Source: Cristatella mucedo
Lineage: Eukaryota; Bryozoa; Phylactolaemata; Cristatellidae
NCBI GenBank assembly: GCA_009760855.2
Contig: WPIO01000016.1
Span: forward strand, 4,102,001-4,166,000
Direction of reading: 5' to 3'
DNA: 64,000 nt
The position numbers and the translations under genes were made by a program. The notes under the pieces are model-generated. The model saw only the letters and a list, made by a program, of their open reading frames with translations. It was not told the DNA's origin and did no database searches. Of this stretch, positions 19,840 through 31,305 are shown piece by piece; the stretch's first letter is position 1, and each line of letters begins with the position of its first letter.

Positions 19840-22640
19840 ACCACGGCCTAGATCAATCAAAACTAATGGAGAAGGCAGCGTTGTCACACGTTCCTTCCTA
19901 AATTTCAAATCTTTTTCAACCTTGTCGAAGAAATCTTTTGAATCTCTTGTTTGAAGCAATTCCGACAGGGCGCCGCCAAGGTGGCAGTATTGCCCCACGC
20001 ACCTGTTTCTCTTTTATTTCAGATTTACCTTACCTTATTTCGATTCTTCGTGTACTAAAGTTTCTCTTCCTTGCTCAGGGTAATTTTGAATTCCTTTCGA
20101 AGACTCAACTGATACCTTAAGTGCCGAATTTCGTGCACTGGCTGACTTATTATCACTTGAGGCTCACGGGCCTGAGCCCACTCAGAACAAAGGTCACACA
20201 ATCGACCAAATATAATGCCGAGATTGCATGCCATCGTCTCTTTTCATCGCCAAAATGTGCACATCTGAATAATTAAAAATCTCATGTAGTCTAACATACT
20301 GTGCCATCTCTTGCATTTAAAATAATTTACTAATCACGAAACCTCAAGACTATTGATGTTGATACTGACCGAACGAAACTGTCATTTTATCCCATGCAGC
20401 TAAACCTTCAGGCCGTCATCGCTGTTAAAATGCTACAATACGACACTAGCCGAAATTCTTGACGATTGTGTACGTCCGACTAAGCGCACTGTGCGTCCTT
20501 GCTCAGATGGCCAATTGATTGCAGAGCTAGTACTACTGAGCACAAGCTCGAGCAAGCATGCAGAAAATGACGACTGATCACCTGATAGACTGGCACGCGA
20601 AGAGTAGCATACATCATACCAATCTATCTTCACAAAGTCCACGTCCAGTTTCTATAAAAGAAAATATCGTTGAATCACAGATGCATAATAAAGTGCCGCT
20701 GTTGTCTACCAAGCAGCGGCGACTTAACCGCTCCCATGTTAGCTCCTAGCCTAGCGATCATTATTTTAGCAGACCGATTATCTAGCTTCATTGTCAGTAA
20801 GATAGACAAGATCAGAGGTTCCATCCCTAAAGAGGCTGCATCTTCACTACAATGTCCTCCTACAGCAACATGCTCAAAACACCCCTTTCACCAATAAATT
20901 GCACCATCTCAATATCTGCATTCAAGCCTCAAACTCGTGACGTCATCGGAAACAAATCGCTCTGTCAAAGAACATTTCTTGCTCTCGAGACACTGTTCCC
21001 ACACTGCTACTTATGCGATGCATAAATCTGCTGCTGCTATGCATAACCAGTGTAATAAATATGTCCGTAGCCTCAAATCGTGTCTCTGCATCTTTCAAAA
21101 AGCTGCGATTAGGCTTCTAATTAAGACAGCAACACTAGAACAATAGAACCAACACAACTTCTGTGCAGTCTCCCTTCTGCCGTTCGTATCAAAGATGTTT
21201 GAATGAGTATTCGAAGACCAGCTAAACTCTTAAAGTCAAAATCAAATTGCTGAATTCAAACTTTTAAATTAAAATCAAGTTAACTGTAAAACTAGCAAGT
21301 AAGTTGCCGTCTAGTTTTAGAGCTAATCCATTACTGGGTCGGATTTCTTTCTGGTTTACTTAAGTAAGGTCTCCCTGCTAGTTTTGCTTGATCTATTAGC
21401 AGCGTTTGACACACTAATAATCCAAATTCACTCTACAGCTTTTCACATCGTCTGGGCATCACTAGCACTGCGTTGCATGGAAGAATCCAGAGTATTGATG
21501 TGAACGGAGAAAGATCATCCGAGCAACTTATAAAGTACGAAATACTCCAGGGCTCCTTGCTCGGTCCCGTTCTTTTCACAATTTATGCTCTCTCTCTCTC
21601 TTGCCGAAGTGATCGCCAAGCTCAATCTAGGCTTCACTTTTGTGAAAACGTTACTCATACATAATTGTGCTGTGATCACTTCCATTCTTCAAGAATGTCA
21701 AACTCATTTAATTTCCTCTTTGAATGTATATCTGACATCCGAACATGATGAAAGGAAACTTACGTTAAATGATGATTGCATTCGATAGGGAAACTACTGG
21801 GACTCAGATGTTATAAAAACCTAACGCTAAAACTCGGCTCTGCTGCCATATATACTTATACATCTGCTAGCATCTGCCATAAATATAGGTGTCATGCTGT
21901 CAAGGCGATCTAATATTAAACTAATCAAATATCCACAGTCAAGTGTGCCTACTATCTGCTACGTAAAATAGCAAGATTTCGGGCATGCTTAGCCAAGGAA
22001 AATTCATTCAATTTGGTCCATGCTCTTGTCATACACCGCACCAACTTGTCGAAATTCACTGCTTTCCTTCCCTCGGCCTAAACATTCAGGAGCCTGCAGT
22101 TAGCATATTCTAGCTAGAATTGCCGGTCGTGAGCATCGCAGTTGCAACATTCCACCACATCTCGCCGATCTGAGCTGGTTCCCAAGGAAGCAGCCAATCG
22201 GTTTCAAGGTTTTCTTGTTCAATTGCATGTCCCTTTTTTATTGGGCTCTATCCCATTTATCAGATCAACTCCAATTCAGCCAAGGCATCGTAGTAACCAC
22301 TCTTCTGAATCAAGTTGTTTAGATATACCTCAAACAAACCTGAAGTCTTTTGGAGACCGTGCATTTAGTTCTTCTGCTCCCAAAGCTTGGAACATACTCC
22401 AGGCTGATTTTACGGCATCCTCTGACATGACTACATTAAAAAAAGAAGCTTTAAACGCACCATCTTTTTTCTCACAGAGGTTGCTTACTCCTCGTGATAT
22501 ATTCTTTGCGTGCTTTTTCATGCTGACACCATGCAAGTTATCATTAACCATGCGGCCATGATTTAAATACAGCATCTATGATGTGCATACAAAGAGATTA
22601 AGTTCTCTGAAGGTGATATGTAAATTTATTATTGCTGACG
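19840..22640 (+). mobile_element. decayed LINE-A spanning endonuclease to tail
   Basis: Consecutive LINE-A landmarks appear: CCTAGATCAATCAAAACT (19847), a decayed endonuclease, the linker, RT domain 0 (about 21160-21330), motif A and B remnants (about 21380-21570, including ILQGSLLGPVLFTIYALSL), the C-terminal domain (22140-22470, [15 protein letters not shown]), and the tail GAGATTAAGTTCTCTGAAGG at about 22590. An AT-rich insert of about 60 bases lies near 21230-21290. Stops and frameshifts are frequent. It is the oldest long copy in the window. Confidence 0.8.
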
Positions 22641-22739
22641 GTATTATTGCCGAATGCTTCAAGGGTCCGCATGATCGGCAGCTATTTAAATCTATAAAAT
22701 CTGACATTTCTCACTAATTTATTACCTAACCCTTTTAGA

Positions 22740-22862
22740 ACTGCGTTAGCGATATCCAGGTAGGCATATCTCAAGGAGCTCCTGGAAGAAGCTGTGGTCA
22801 ATTGTGTCAAGTGCTGAGAGATCTGTTTGAAAGAGATCCATCTGGATAAGCCTTGTTGAGAA
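22740..22862 (-). mobile_element. RT fragment of another LINE, inverted
   Basis: On the minus strand this reads DLFQTDLSALDTIDHSFFQE, a recognisable RT motif A. The nucleotide sequence differs clearly from LINE-A, so it belongs to another APE-type family. Only about 120 bases are left. Confidence 0.5.
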
Positions 22863-24280
22863 GGTCAATCTTCGACCCGAAGCTAAGCAGCTTCTGTGGA
22901 ATGGTTAGCTATATATTCTTATTGGAACTTTCCTGTAAAGATCAGACGAGCTTTTTCAATCGTATAGCGGCTGTGCCACAACTAGTTTTCAGTTTTGTGT
23001 GGTAGCAATGGCAGAAAGAAGGACGCATAAAAGAGCTGGTTAGGTTCTCCTGATCTAGAGTTGGCATCGTACGTTGAGTGCCCCGGCAAGCTATATTTTT
23101 AGCGCAAAATGAACTAACCGTTAACCGCCTACATATTTACGATATTTCATTTGGTAAATTGCGACTCGTCTGGGCACCTCGTGAGGAGAAGTATTTTGGC
23201 AGGATACAGTGAATTAGTGATCTTAACATTCTCGGAGTCGAATTTATCATTTAGCTTTTATTTCGATACATATTTGTGTTAATGATGAAAGAGAAGAGGA
23301 TAGCATAAAAATATGGCGCTGCAGTCCGACGGGAAGGGGATGGGAGCGATATGATAAAGTCTCTAAGGGTTTCCATGCTACCCCCGAAAAATGTGGAGAA
23401 ATCCGAAAAGTCTCCTTCAGTTTGGAACTTGTGCATGTAACTGTAACCTTACATCTGAATGTAAATATATATGTACTGTGTTCATTCCTACGATTATTAT
23501 CTGCAAGTATGTGTATGCACGTTTAAATGTAGATGCATAGAAAAGACTATTTAAAGATATTTTACTCCAAATAGTATGTATATATACATTCCTTTACTCA
23601 AAGACCCTGTGATGATGCAAAATTGTTCAACTCAATGGATTTTGTTTTGATATAAAGCCCATTACTATCCTAAAATGCGGCTGATTCTTTGAATTATTGT
23701 TACTGTTGGTAAATCGTTCGTCAAGTTGAATGACAAGTTTCTCTGCCTAGCATAACCGCGAAGTGCCGACGATGTGGTTATCAAGTAGAGATGGAGCAGA
23801 CATCCTACTATTCACGCCTTCCGAAATATCTACTCATCTGCATATCGCACCAAAAAAAAGCGCCAGCCTGTAATCTTTTGAAATTCGCTGATAAGTAAGT
23901 ACGTGCTTGGTTTGCTCACTCGCAGCAAACGTACGCTAGGCGCCATTCCGAGATCGTGTTGGTGAGTATCCATCTTCCTCTCTTAAATCGACGTCGATTA
24001 AACGCTTATAGATATAATGCGGAGGCATTGAAAAAAAATAAAATCACTCGATTTGCAATTAAAATAATAAGCAGCATTTAAGAAGCAGTAAGCGGCCTAT
24101 CGTCGGCTCCGCACGGTCACAAGTGGTTTCAAATCGTCTGTTCCGACCAACCAGCAGAGCGCCACTCAATAACAATGGCGGTCTGCTAAGTCGGCCGGAT
24201 ATGGACTGAAATTCAGTATTTGCGGCTTTTGAATCGTAGCGGCTATGAAACCGGTCGTGTGGCAATCTGCGGACTTACGT
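22863..24280. other. unassigned stretch
   Basis: No feature that I can support. Confidence 0.4.
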
Positions 24281-24770
24281 AGTATAACAGCCGAGGTGAA
24301 GTAATAGCCCGGGAGTAGTGTCCCGGAAGTTGAGCTAAGTTGTAGTTTCTTCGACTCTTACGCTGAGAGCTGCTGTACGCCGTGCCCTGGTTTTGGATGC
24401 CGCCGTCGCAGCCGCCGTCGTAGCACTCTGTCGCTGTCGAATAGACGCATCTGCACTCCCTGAATATTTGGCTCTTTTTATAGGTTTTGGCGCTCGGCGC
24501 TGTGTTCAATTTGGTCGCCAATGCTGGCTGCCGTGCAATGGGGCGTACATGCTGTGCCTGCAATCCTGGGCTTCTTATCGTCGACCTTGGTCCAGTCAAT
24601 CTAGTGGGTGTCGCTAGACATCCAGTAGCCAGGACAGCAAAGATCTCTTGCAAGCTCCAGACCGATATCGTTAGTCCAGGGTCAAACTTTGTTCTTAACA
24701 CTAAAGAAGTAGAACAGAACAGAGGGAGAACACTCACCTTGCAGGATGCTGGCTTGCTATCTCGAATCAT
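24281..24770 (-). other. possible minus-strand coding exon, unproven
   Basis: A frame of 175 codons ends at a consensus donor (CTGTTATACTAC then GTAAGTCCG, at 24281). It is rich in T, P, S and R, like a disordered region, and contains QLPGHYSRAITS. A second consensus donor (CTGCAAG then GTGAGTGT near 24735) lies inside the frame, which complicates a single-exon reading. The plus strand is also open over much of it. I do not recognise the protein. Confidence 0.25.
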
Positions 24771-25420
24771 TGCTCAATTTTGGCCACTGTTCCTGCTCCC
24801 TCGTTGGATCAGGGCAGCATCGAGTTGGTCCATCAATGCAATTTGAAATCATCGATGCTGAGATTTGTTTAATCTTTTTACGACGCAGTCTGCCTTGATC
24901 TACAACCTGGCTCTGCTGACAGCCTCGTTACACTCATTGATGTGGTAAACATAAGCATGGTCTAGACGAGTAAAGTTCCCTTAATAGTTCGTGTCCAAGT
25001 ATGGAATATAAATTCTATTAATTTATTTACCAAAAAATTTAAAGTGACGCTATATAAAGTGCAGGCTTAAACGACGCCTTAAGATATCGGGGTCTGTCGC
25101 TGAGCTAGCCAGTTTCAAAGACTATATCCACGTCTACACCCGAAAGCTTATAGAAACCACCATAACGTTTTTCCCCACCTGGTAACTAGTGTCGTGCCAT
25201 TCAGACCCAAGAACAAATGAAAGACTGTAAAACCTTCGCTTGGGTAATCGAAGGGGCCTCAAGACCTTAATTTTAATAGCTTGACCGATAAGTGCTCCAC
25301 CTTTTTCTTTGAAAAATTCACACACACACGCCTCCATGAAGCCACCTCCGACTATAGCAAGGTGGTATGACGCGTCCTGTGATCTCTTGTATAAGACCCG
25401 ATTAGCTTAATCCAGTCTAC
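24771..25420. other. unassigned stretch
   Basis: No feature that I can support. A CACACACACGCC run lies near 25320. Confidence 0.4.
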
Positions 25421-25584
25421 ATATGTAATTAATTTGTATAGCACCTTAAGATAACGTTGTCTCTATTCAGGTGCTTCAAAAATGTCACAGAGTTTGAGCT
25501 CACGACCTTGGTCATCAGATGCATTCACCTTGACCTCGTTCGTTAAGATTGAGCCCCTTAACCAATGGGCTAACTCAGTCAACC
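25421..25584 (-). mobile_element. SINE-1 copy (tRNA-derived, LINE-A tail)
   Basis: Read on the minus strand: tRNA-like head TTAGCCCATTGGTTAAGG (A-box), B-box-like GTCGTGAGCTCAAACTC, a short body, then GAAGCACCTGAATAGAGA..TTATCTTAAGGTGCTATAC and AAATTAATTACATA. The 3' part is a hairpin equivalent to the LINE-A tail. Its outer stem reads AGCACC/GGTGCT, where other copies have AGCGCC/GGCGCT, a compensated base-pair change. Confidence 0.8.
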
Positions 25585-25749
25585 AAAACGTGATTGTCGC
25601 CCGATGACTTAATGTCATTTCCTCTCTGGTTTTCACTTGTACATAAACTAGGTTAAGCTAGAATTCAGGTTTCTAGCGGTTCTTTAAATGAAAGGCTTGT
25701 TCAAGAGTCTTTGAAATCCACCGTGGTTGTTTGCCAGGATTGGATTCAG

Positions 25750-25937
25750 AGGTCTTAGAAAACTATCGCCTGGCCTTCCTTCTTCTTTTTGTCAAGGTTT
25801 CTTGAAAATATCGCCGCTAAGCAGCTGGCGGAACGTAATGACAGTTGTCACAAATTCCGATCGGGATTTCAGACACACCAGTGCACTGAAAATGCACTCC
25901 TCCGATGTATGACCGACGACGTCCTCTGGAATAACTG
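25750..25937 (+). mobile_element. RT domain-0 fragment of another LINE
   Basis: With one frame adjustment it reads NYRLAFLLLFVK, then AAKQLAERN and FRSGFQTHQCTENALLR, the usual [19 protein letters not shown] pattern of APE-type LINEs. At nucleotide level it is not LINE-A. It abuts a LINE-A fragment at 25938. Confidence 0.6.
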
Positions 25938-26611
25938 AATGCTCCTTGCTTGGTCATGCTCTTATTCACGGTTTATATCTTCCTCTTGTCGACGTGACTG
26001 ACAAGAAAAATATAGGCTTTCCCTGTTATGCGGATGACCCTCAGTTGTACCTTTGCTTTGATCGCGCCCAGCCCTCGAACACGTCACACCTATCTCAACT
26101 CCCTTGCTGTAAGCATTGATGACATCCGCACATGAATGGCAGCACATTTCTTTTACATTGAATGATGATAAAACAAATTTACTAGTTATGGGAGAACCAA
26201 GTGCGATTAAGAAATTGGAAAGTCTAACATTCAAGATAGGCTCTGCCAGCTCATCTCCTGTTAATTCTGCACGAAATCTAGGTGTCATGTTCGAAAGTGA
26301 CCTTTCGTTAGACGACCATATCAGCTCCACAATTAAGTCTGCCTACTTTCAGCTACATAACATTGCTAAAATTCGGGCTTGTTTAGACAGGGATGTATTA
26401 CCTAAGTTATTCCATGCATTTGCGACATCCTATCTTGACTTCAGTAACTCACTGGCTTGCCGGTCTGCCGGCGTGCGCAATGAGGCAATTGCAGGTGGTG
26501 CAAAACTCTTCAGCTAAGCTTATCTGTCATGAGCATCGCAGTTGCCACGTCACACCACTTCTCGCCGACCTGCGCTGACTCCCAGTCAAGCAACGCATCG
26601 ACTTCAAGGCT
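25938..26611 (+). mobile_element. LINE-A fragment, motif B to C-terminal domain
   Basis: It runs from the SVLGPVLF equivalent through a damaged YADD (YADDPQLYL), KTNLLVMG, the [18 protein letters not shown] block and HVTPLLADL, then stops at CTTCAAGGCTT where a SINE-2 tail begins. A usable frame of 133 codons survives at 26116-26517, but there are several frameshifts. Confidence 0.8.
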
Positions 26612-26796
26612 TAAATAAATAAATAAATCCTAGCTGATTAAACAGCCTCTTTTGTATAGCGACAGAAGAGCCTTTACGGCTATCACCACCGCTTGCAGTG
26701 GCGATAAAGGATCGCCCCGCCGCAGGAATCGAACCCACGGCCTCGGGACCGAGGCCGTGAAAGCAACCGCCTTACCTAGTGTGCCATTACGGCTCT
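26612..26796 (-). mobile_element. SINE-2, best-preserved copy
   Basis: Read on the minus strand: A-box-like TGGCACACTAGGTAAGGCGG, B-box GGGTTCGATTCC (26729-26740), GGGGCGATCCTTTATCGCC, GCTATACAAAAGAGGCTG and an (ATTT)n tail at 26612-26628. Its tail joins the LINE-A fragment directly. The head has a GC-rich palindrome (CACGGCCTCGGTCCCGAGGC), suggesting a class II-like tRNA ancestor with a long variable arm. Confidence 0.85.
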
Positions 26797-26875
26797 GTCA
26801 ATATTTTTCTCTACCCTGGTCCTGCTCAAAATTTTAGCTGCATTTGAAACTGATATTAACAAAAACTATGCATTT

Positions 26876-27262
26876 GATAAAGGGCCTCACATAACTGAAT
26901 CGCTTTCTAGGCGCTTTACATTCGTTGCAAAGAAAGCAAAATCGAATGATTAGTGGTAGCATGCTCAATAAACAACACGAATTACATGGTTAGGGGTGAC
27001 AAGCACAGGATCACCATACAAGTACGGTTAGTGGCAGCATGCAAAGTGTCAGCACACTTTAGCACATTAAGCTCGAATCACAGGGACCTAATGCATGCTT
27101 TCGTAAATGGACGCGTTTTTAGTTTCTTTTTTAAATGCGGTCAAGTCAGGAAATGCCCTGAAACATGTTGGCAGTGAGTTCCAGGCTTTGGGAACATACG
27201 AAGTCTGTGCACGGTCTCCAAAAGATTTGAGGTTCGTACGAGGAATGGTTAAGGAGTTTGAT
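26876..27262 (-). mobile_element. LINE-A 3' fragment, inverted
   Basis: It covers the reverse complement of the hairpin, the 3' UTR (ACATGGTTAGGGGTGAC) and the end of the RT C-terminal domain (KSFGD..TSYVPKAWN..). Moderately decayed. The (TAA)n tail is lost. Confidence 0.8.
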
Positions 27263-28928
27263 TAGGCGATCTCCGTTCCAAAGATGGAGCCTGGATGTCC
27301 TCATGAATACTGATAGAAAGCCTTGTCGTATCTTTCGCAAGGTAAAATGGCGAAGTGATACTCATTAAAATGAAGCGCTTGAGTAGCGCCTCACTAGGGA
27401 GAAATCTTCATCCAGGCGCTATGAAACCTGCAGCGAGAGTGCGAATAGCCAATGGCTCGTGACGTGAGCTGCGCCGGGCATGCTCATCAGGACGTGCACT
27501 GCTGTGCACGTATGCTCGCGACGGTGGGGAGCAGGTAGGCGCTTCTCTCGAGCGTCACACACACTGGCAAGGAGCTCAGTTAAGCTGAGCAAGAAAAGCA
27601 CTCTGGGATCGAGACGTCCCGCTCGCCACACCCGCTGCATCCCCTTTGCTAGCAATGCGCTCGCGAGCAAAAGCCAACGGTCGGCTATCGGCAAAGAGCG
27701 CATGCAATGGCTGTTTCGGCTATGGCTGGCGCACGGAGCAAACGGCAGCAAAGAGCGCATGCAAGGCACCTTTTAGCCGAGACATAAAGCCGAGGCATTT
27801 AGCTGAGACGAAAGCGATCGACCGCAATTCTTTCAATGATGTTTTCTCTCTTTTGAGCTTCGTGAAGAAACAGATGCTCGTCATCTCCAGGAACTCTCGG
27901 TGACACTTTGCACATTTACACTGTGCACCTTTGAACCTTTGCAATTTGCACCTTTGCACTTTTGCACCTTTCACTTTGTACTTGTGGGCTGAGAGGAGCC
28001 GGACCTACGCTGGCCTCAACCGGATTTCTGAAAATCTCTCTGGCAGCGTTTTTGAGACTGGTGGCCCGCACGTCTGGCCTCACCAGGCGATTAGCTTTCA
28101 CGTCCAGCTTACACTTCCGGCAACCGTTGGCAACCGTCGGGAGCCTAACGGTCGGGCAATCGCAGAGCGAGACGAGTTTCACACCTGCCCACTGCCCCTG
28201 CCACTAGCTGCTGCCCCCTTCCCCCACCCTCTGCACCCAGCTGAGCCTCCTCTTAGCAGCCTTCACTTTTCATCATTAAAACAAGCAAGCGGCCCCGACG
28301 TCTGCTCCCAGCGGCGCCTCGTCCACGTTCAGCGCACGTCTTCCACTGGCCTCCGGACCGCCGGAGCGATCTCTTGTCTGCTGGTTGCAGATTCTAGCTG
28401 TGCGTTTGCTACGGCATTCACAGCACTTTCTTTCTTTAATAGACCGGTAGGTGTTAATAAGCTTCCAGTCGGAATCTTTCATTTGCTATTCGTCTGCAAG
28501 CCTGCTAAAATTTATTCCTGCGTAAAATAACAGTTGGGACTCTAGAAGATAACATTCGCTCGAGCAGAGAACATTGGCAGGCAGAACGGCAGTCTCTGAT
28601 CCAATCCAAAGTTACTACCGAATTTGACTGAATTTATGGCTCCAGTATTTCACGTGCATCCATCTCGTCGCAGCAAGCAGCTGCTAGTCTTAAATTCTGC
28701 AACTGCTTGCATCACACATGTTCTACACGCTGGTAATCGTAAGGCAAGCGCCAGCCTTCGCGTAACCTGCTCGCTGGAACACGTTATATTTAGCGTCCAA
28801 TGCCAGCAGTAGACTAATTTCGAACGCAAGTGAAACGTCCTTTACTTCCTTCGTAACTCACCAATACTCTGGGCGCGACATGTAGTCGACATTGTGTGAT
28901 ACTTACAGCACTTCATAGCACTAGGCAG
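27263..28928. other. unassigned, GC-rich in part, with a TTTGCACC repeat
   Basis: A GC-rich stretch (27410-28560) carries open frames on both strands without recognisable domains. AAAGAGCGCATGCAA occurs twice (about 27687 and 27749). A degenerate (TTTGCACC)n minisatellite lies at 27905-27975. A promoter region is possible but not shown. Confidence 0.35.
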
Positions 28929-29142
28929 CAGTAAACAGTGTGAATATAAAAGACGTGCGTGTGCCCTATGCAGTAATCGCTTACGTTACCATAGCTATGG
29001 ACACTTGGTCATTACTGTCGCTTGTCCCATACAGCCAGTGCGGTATATTGCAGATCATTTACCGTGAGCCATCAAAGCCCTCACGGGATGGACTCCTCAA
29101 GCTACCATCTTCTCGGAGCAGCAATAAGCGGACGCAGTCAGA
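28929..29142 (+). CDS. candidate host exon, unknown protein
   Basis: An acceptor-like CACTAGGCAG precedes an open frame and a consensus donor (CAGTCAGA then GTAAGTGTG at 29143). The translation includes VRVPYAVIAYVTIAMDTWSL, LVPYSQCGILQIIYREPSKP and a Ser-rich end, with natural codon composition and no repeat similarity. The exact acceptor (28929 or 28932) and the gene it belongs to are unknown. It could be a downstream exon of the USP-like gene or of another plus-strand gene. Confidence 0.4.
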
Positions 29143-29731
29143 GTAAGTGTGCTCCTGTACCCTGGAGAAGTCGTCGTGCGTTGAGGAGAAGCTTTGCTGG
29201 CGCTGTTGTCAGATACCGTACTCTTGCTCTTTTGACACCCGCCTTAAATTTTGTTGCCAACTGTCCTGGCGCCCATCCAGAGGTGAGAGTTGATAATCCG
29301 TGCAAAGCCATCGTATTGCACGAACGACCTGGGAATATGAGGTCTTGCCAGACAAGCAGTATCTGGTGATTTCGTTTCCGAAAACCTAGCTTTGCAAATA
29401 ATTCAGCCATTCATTCAATAGGTTAGCGATTTGAGGCTATATACAAATCCATAACTTAATGATTCACCTAGCTCCCAGAAGTCCATCTAGTTTATTTACT
29501 TTGGCAATATATCTTCTGTAAGCGTTCTGTGCGACCGCCCGATGCTTCAACTGATTCATTCGTATTATTCGTCTTCTGAGCAGCTTTCGTTTAAATTCCG
29601 TCCATGGAGCTCCACTCCAGAGCCGCATATCGAGAATTGAATCAGTTTCTCAAGACCATCTATCTCATTCTCTCTCACACTCTCTTTATCGTTCATTCTG
29701 TCTTCTCTCTCTCTCTCTCTCTCTCTCTCAG

Positions 29732-29786
<55 letters not shown>

Positions 29787-29882
29787 TCTCTCTCTCTATA
29801 TATATACATACATATATATAGATATATATCTTCCATCTCTCTATCTGTCTATCTATCTCTCTGTCTGTCTTCTGTCAGTCGG

Positions 29883-29927
<45 letters not shown>

Positions 29928-29952
29928 ATATCTATCTCTATCTATCTATCTC

Positions 29953-29999
<47 letters not shown>

Positions 30000-30969
30000 G
30001 ATCAGAACTCTATTTATATGAGCTGCTGTCATGCTAAAATTGTGCTTTTCTTCAGTTTTAAATTCTTTACCGTTAGAACCGCACTTTCTGTATCTTTCAG
30101 TATTTTTCTAGCCGCCCCCGCCGTATACATTTCCCAGCAGTCACACGGAGCGGGGAGGCTGCGAGGAAGCAGCATGACGGCGATGGCGGAGGCGGCGGCA
30201 AATTGTTGGAGCTCAGCTAAAGATCGTCGAACGGCATCTTGCTATTAGTCGTTTCCTTGCCCCGAGAGAGAAATTACAAACAATTTCCCTTTCATTCTTT
30301 ACTTCATTGAGCTTTTCTGTTCGTCTTCAGTTGCATTCGATGGATTAATTGCTGCATGATTCTTGGTCTAACCCGGGAATGCGATGCTTCGTAAGTCCAC
30401 CCAGAAAATAGCTTTGGGCATCTCTCTGTACCTACTGAAGATTCGTGTTAAAATTTATACTTATGCTTACCTATATATACTTATATTTTTTATGCACATT
30501 TTAGACTTAAATTTATAATTATACATTAGAATAAAAGGCTTTAAAGCTTCATTGTAGCGATGTTAAAGAAAAAAACACATTGCAGGTGAGTCCAGCTAAT
30601 CTTTGTGCGAAAGCCTACAACGAAACCCTTTCCTGCACCAAGCTTTCAATTCTGTAGTGCCTTGTGTAATAATGAGCTCGGCGCGACAGCATGATGGCTC
30701 CATCATTACCATCTATTACGCTATAGCTGCAACTCTTCACATTGACCTTCACTTCAACCTTCGCCGTTATCTGTTTTTTTTAACCACGTATTGCACTGAG
30801 ACTTGAAATTCTCTGATCAGGAACGATAACATTTGTTCGCAATCATGCTCAATCGTGAAAATTTCTCGACTACTTACTATGCCGTATCTTATTATTATTG
30901 TGAGCTGAGCGGTTTCAGTGCAGCGACCATGACTTCTATATATGTATTAAGCAATAAACTGACATGCAG
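29143..30969. other. non-coding stretch with long microsatellites
   Basis: Apart from the CT/TATC microsatellite, nothing is recognisable. Confidence 0.4.
29707..30000 (+). repeat. (CT)n-(AT)n-(TATC)n compound microsatellite
   Basis: (CT)n at 29707-29766, (AT)n to about 29787, mixed CT/AT to about 29880, then (TATC)n to 30000. Open frames encoding [10 protein letters not shown] are artefacts of it. Confidence 0.95.
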
Positions 30970-31042
30970 CTTCTTGTAAATATTGACACCGTAATGATTG
31001 TTCTAAAGCAGCATCGCTTATTTTCTTGGAATATTAGCAGAG
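30970..31042 (+). CDS. weak candidate exon upstream of the 31220 exon
   Basis: After ACTGACATGCAG the frame reads LLVNIDTVMIVLKQHRLFSW and stays open beyond 31180. Ending at the weak donor AGAG/GTCTTC (31042) gives phase 1, which would join correctly to the exon at 31220. Other donors downstream (31128) would not keep phase. No domain is recognised. Confidence 0.25.
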
Positions 31043-31219
31043 GTCTTCGGGCGCAAGCTGATCCTCGCTACCGCTGTCAGATTTCAGATCCATCAGCTTC
31101 TACTTATCATTTTCTCTTCTTGAAAAATGTATACGTTCCCAATCGTGACTTATCTTTAAAATTTAATTTTGCTCGATACTTTTTTTGAGTTGGATGCATT
31201 CAATATCCTATGATTTTAG

Positions 31220-31305
31220 GTGCAGCTATTAGGAAAATTGGAAGGTGCTGGTATCAGTTCAGAAATGAGTTCGTCTTCAAAGAGTGTATATTTGAGCGAT
31301 TGACG
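31220..31305 (+). CDS. candidate host exon, unknown protein
   Basis: Acceptor CCTATGATTTTAG and donor TTGACG/GTAAGGC enclose 86 bases, two bases then 28 codons, ending in phase 0. The translation AAIRKIGRCWYQFRNEFVFK followed by ECIFERLT is rich in aromatic and charged residues, as in a folded domain. The other two frames contain stops. No family is recognised. Splice signals on both sides make it one of the better small exon calls here. Confidence 0.45.

Noticed and set aside
27480-28530. Several 80-199 codon open frames
   Set aside because: Overlapping frames on both strands in GC-rich DNA, no recognisable domain, no consistent splice structure.
29604-30248. 214-codon plus-strand open frame
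   Set aside because: Most of it is CT/TATC microsatellite; no protein-like sequence apart from the ends.
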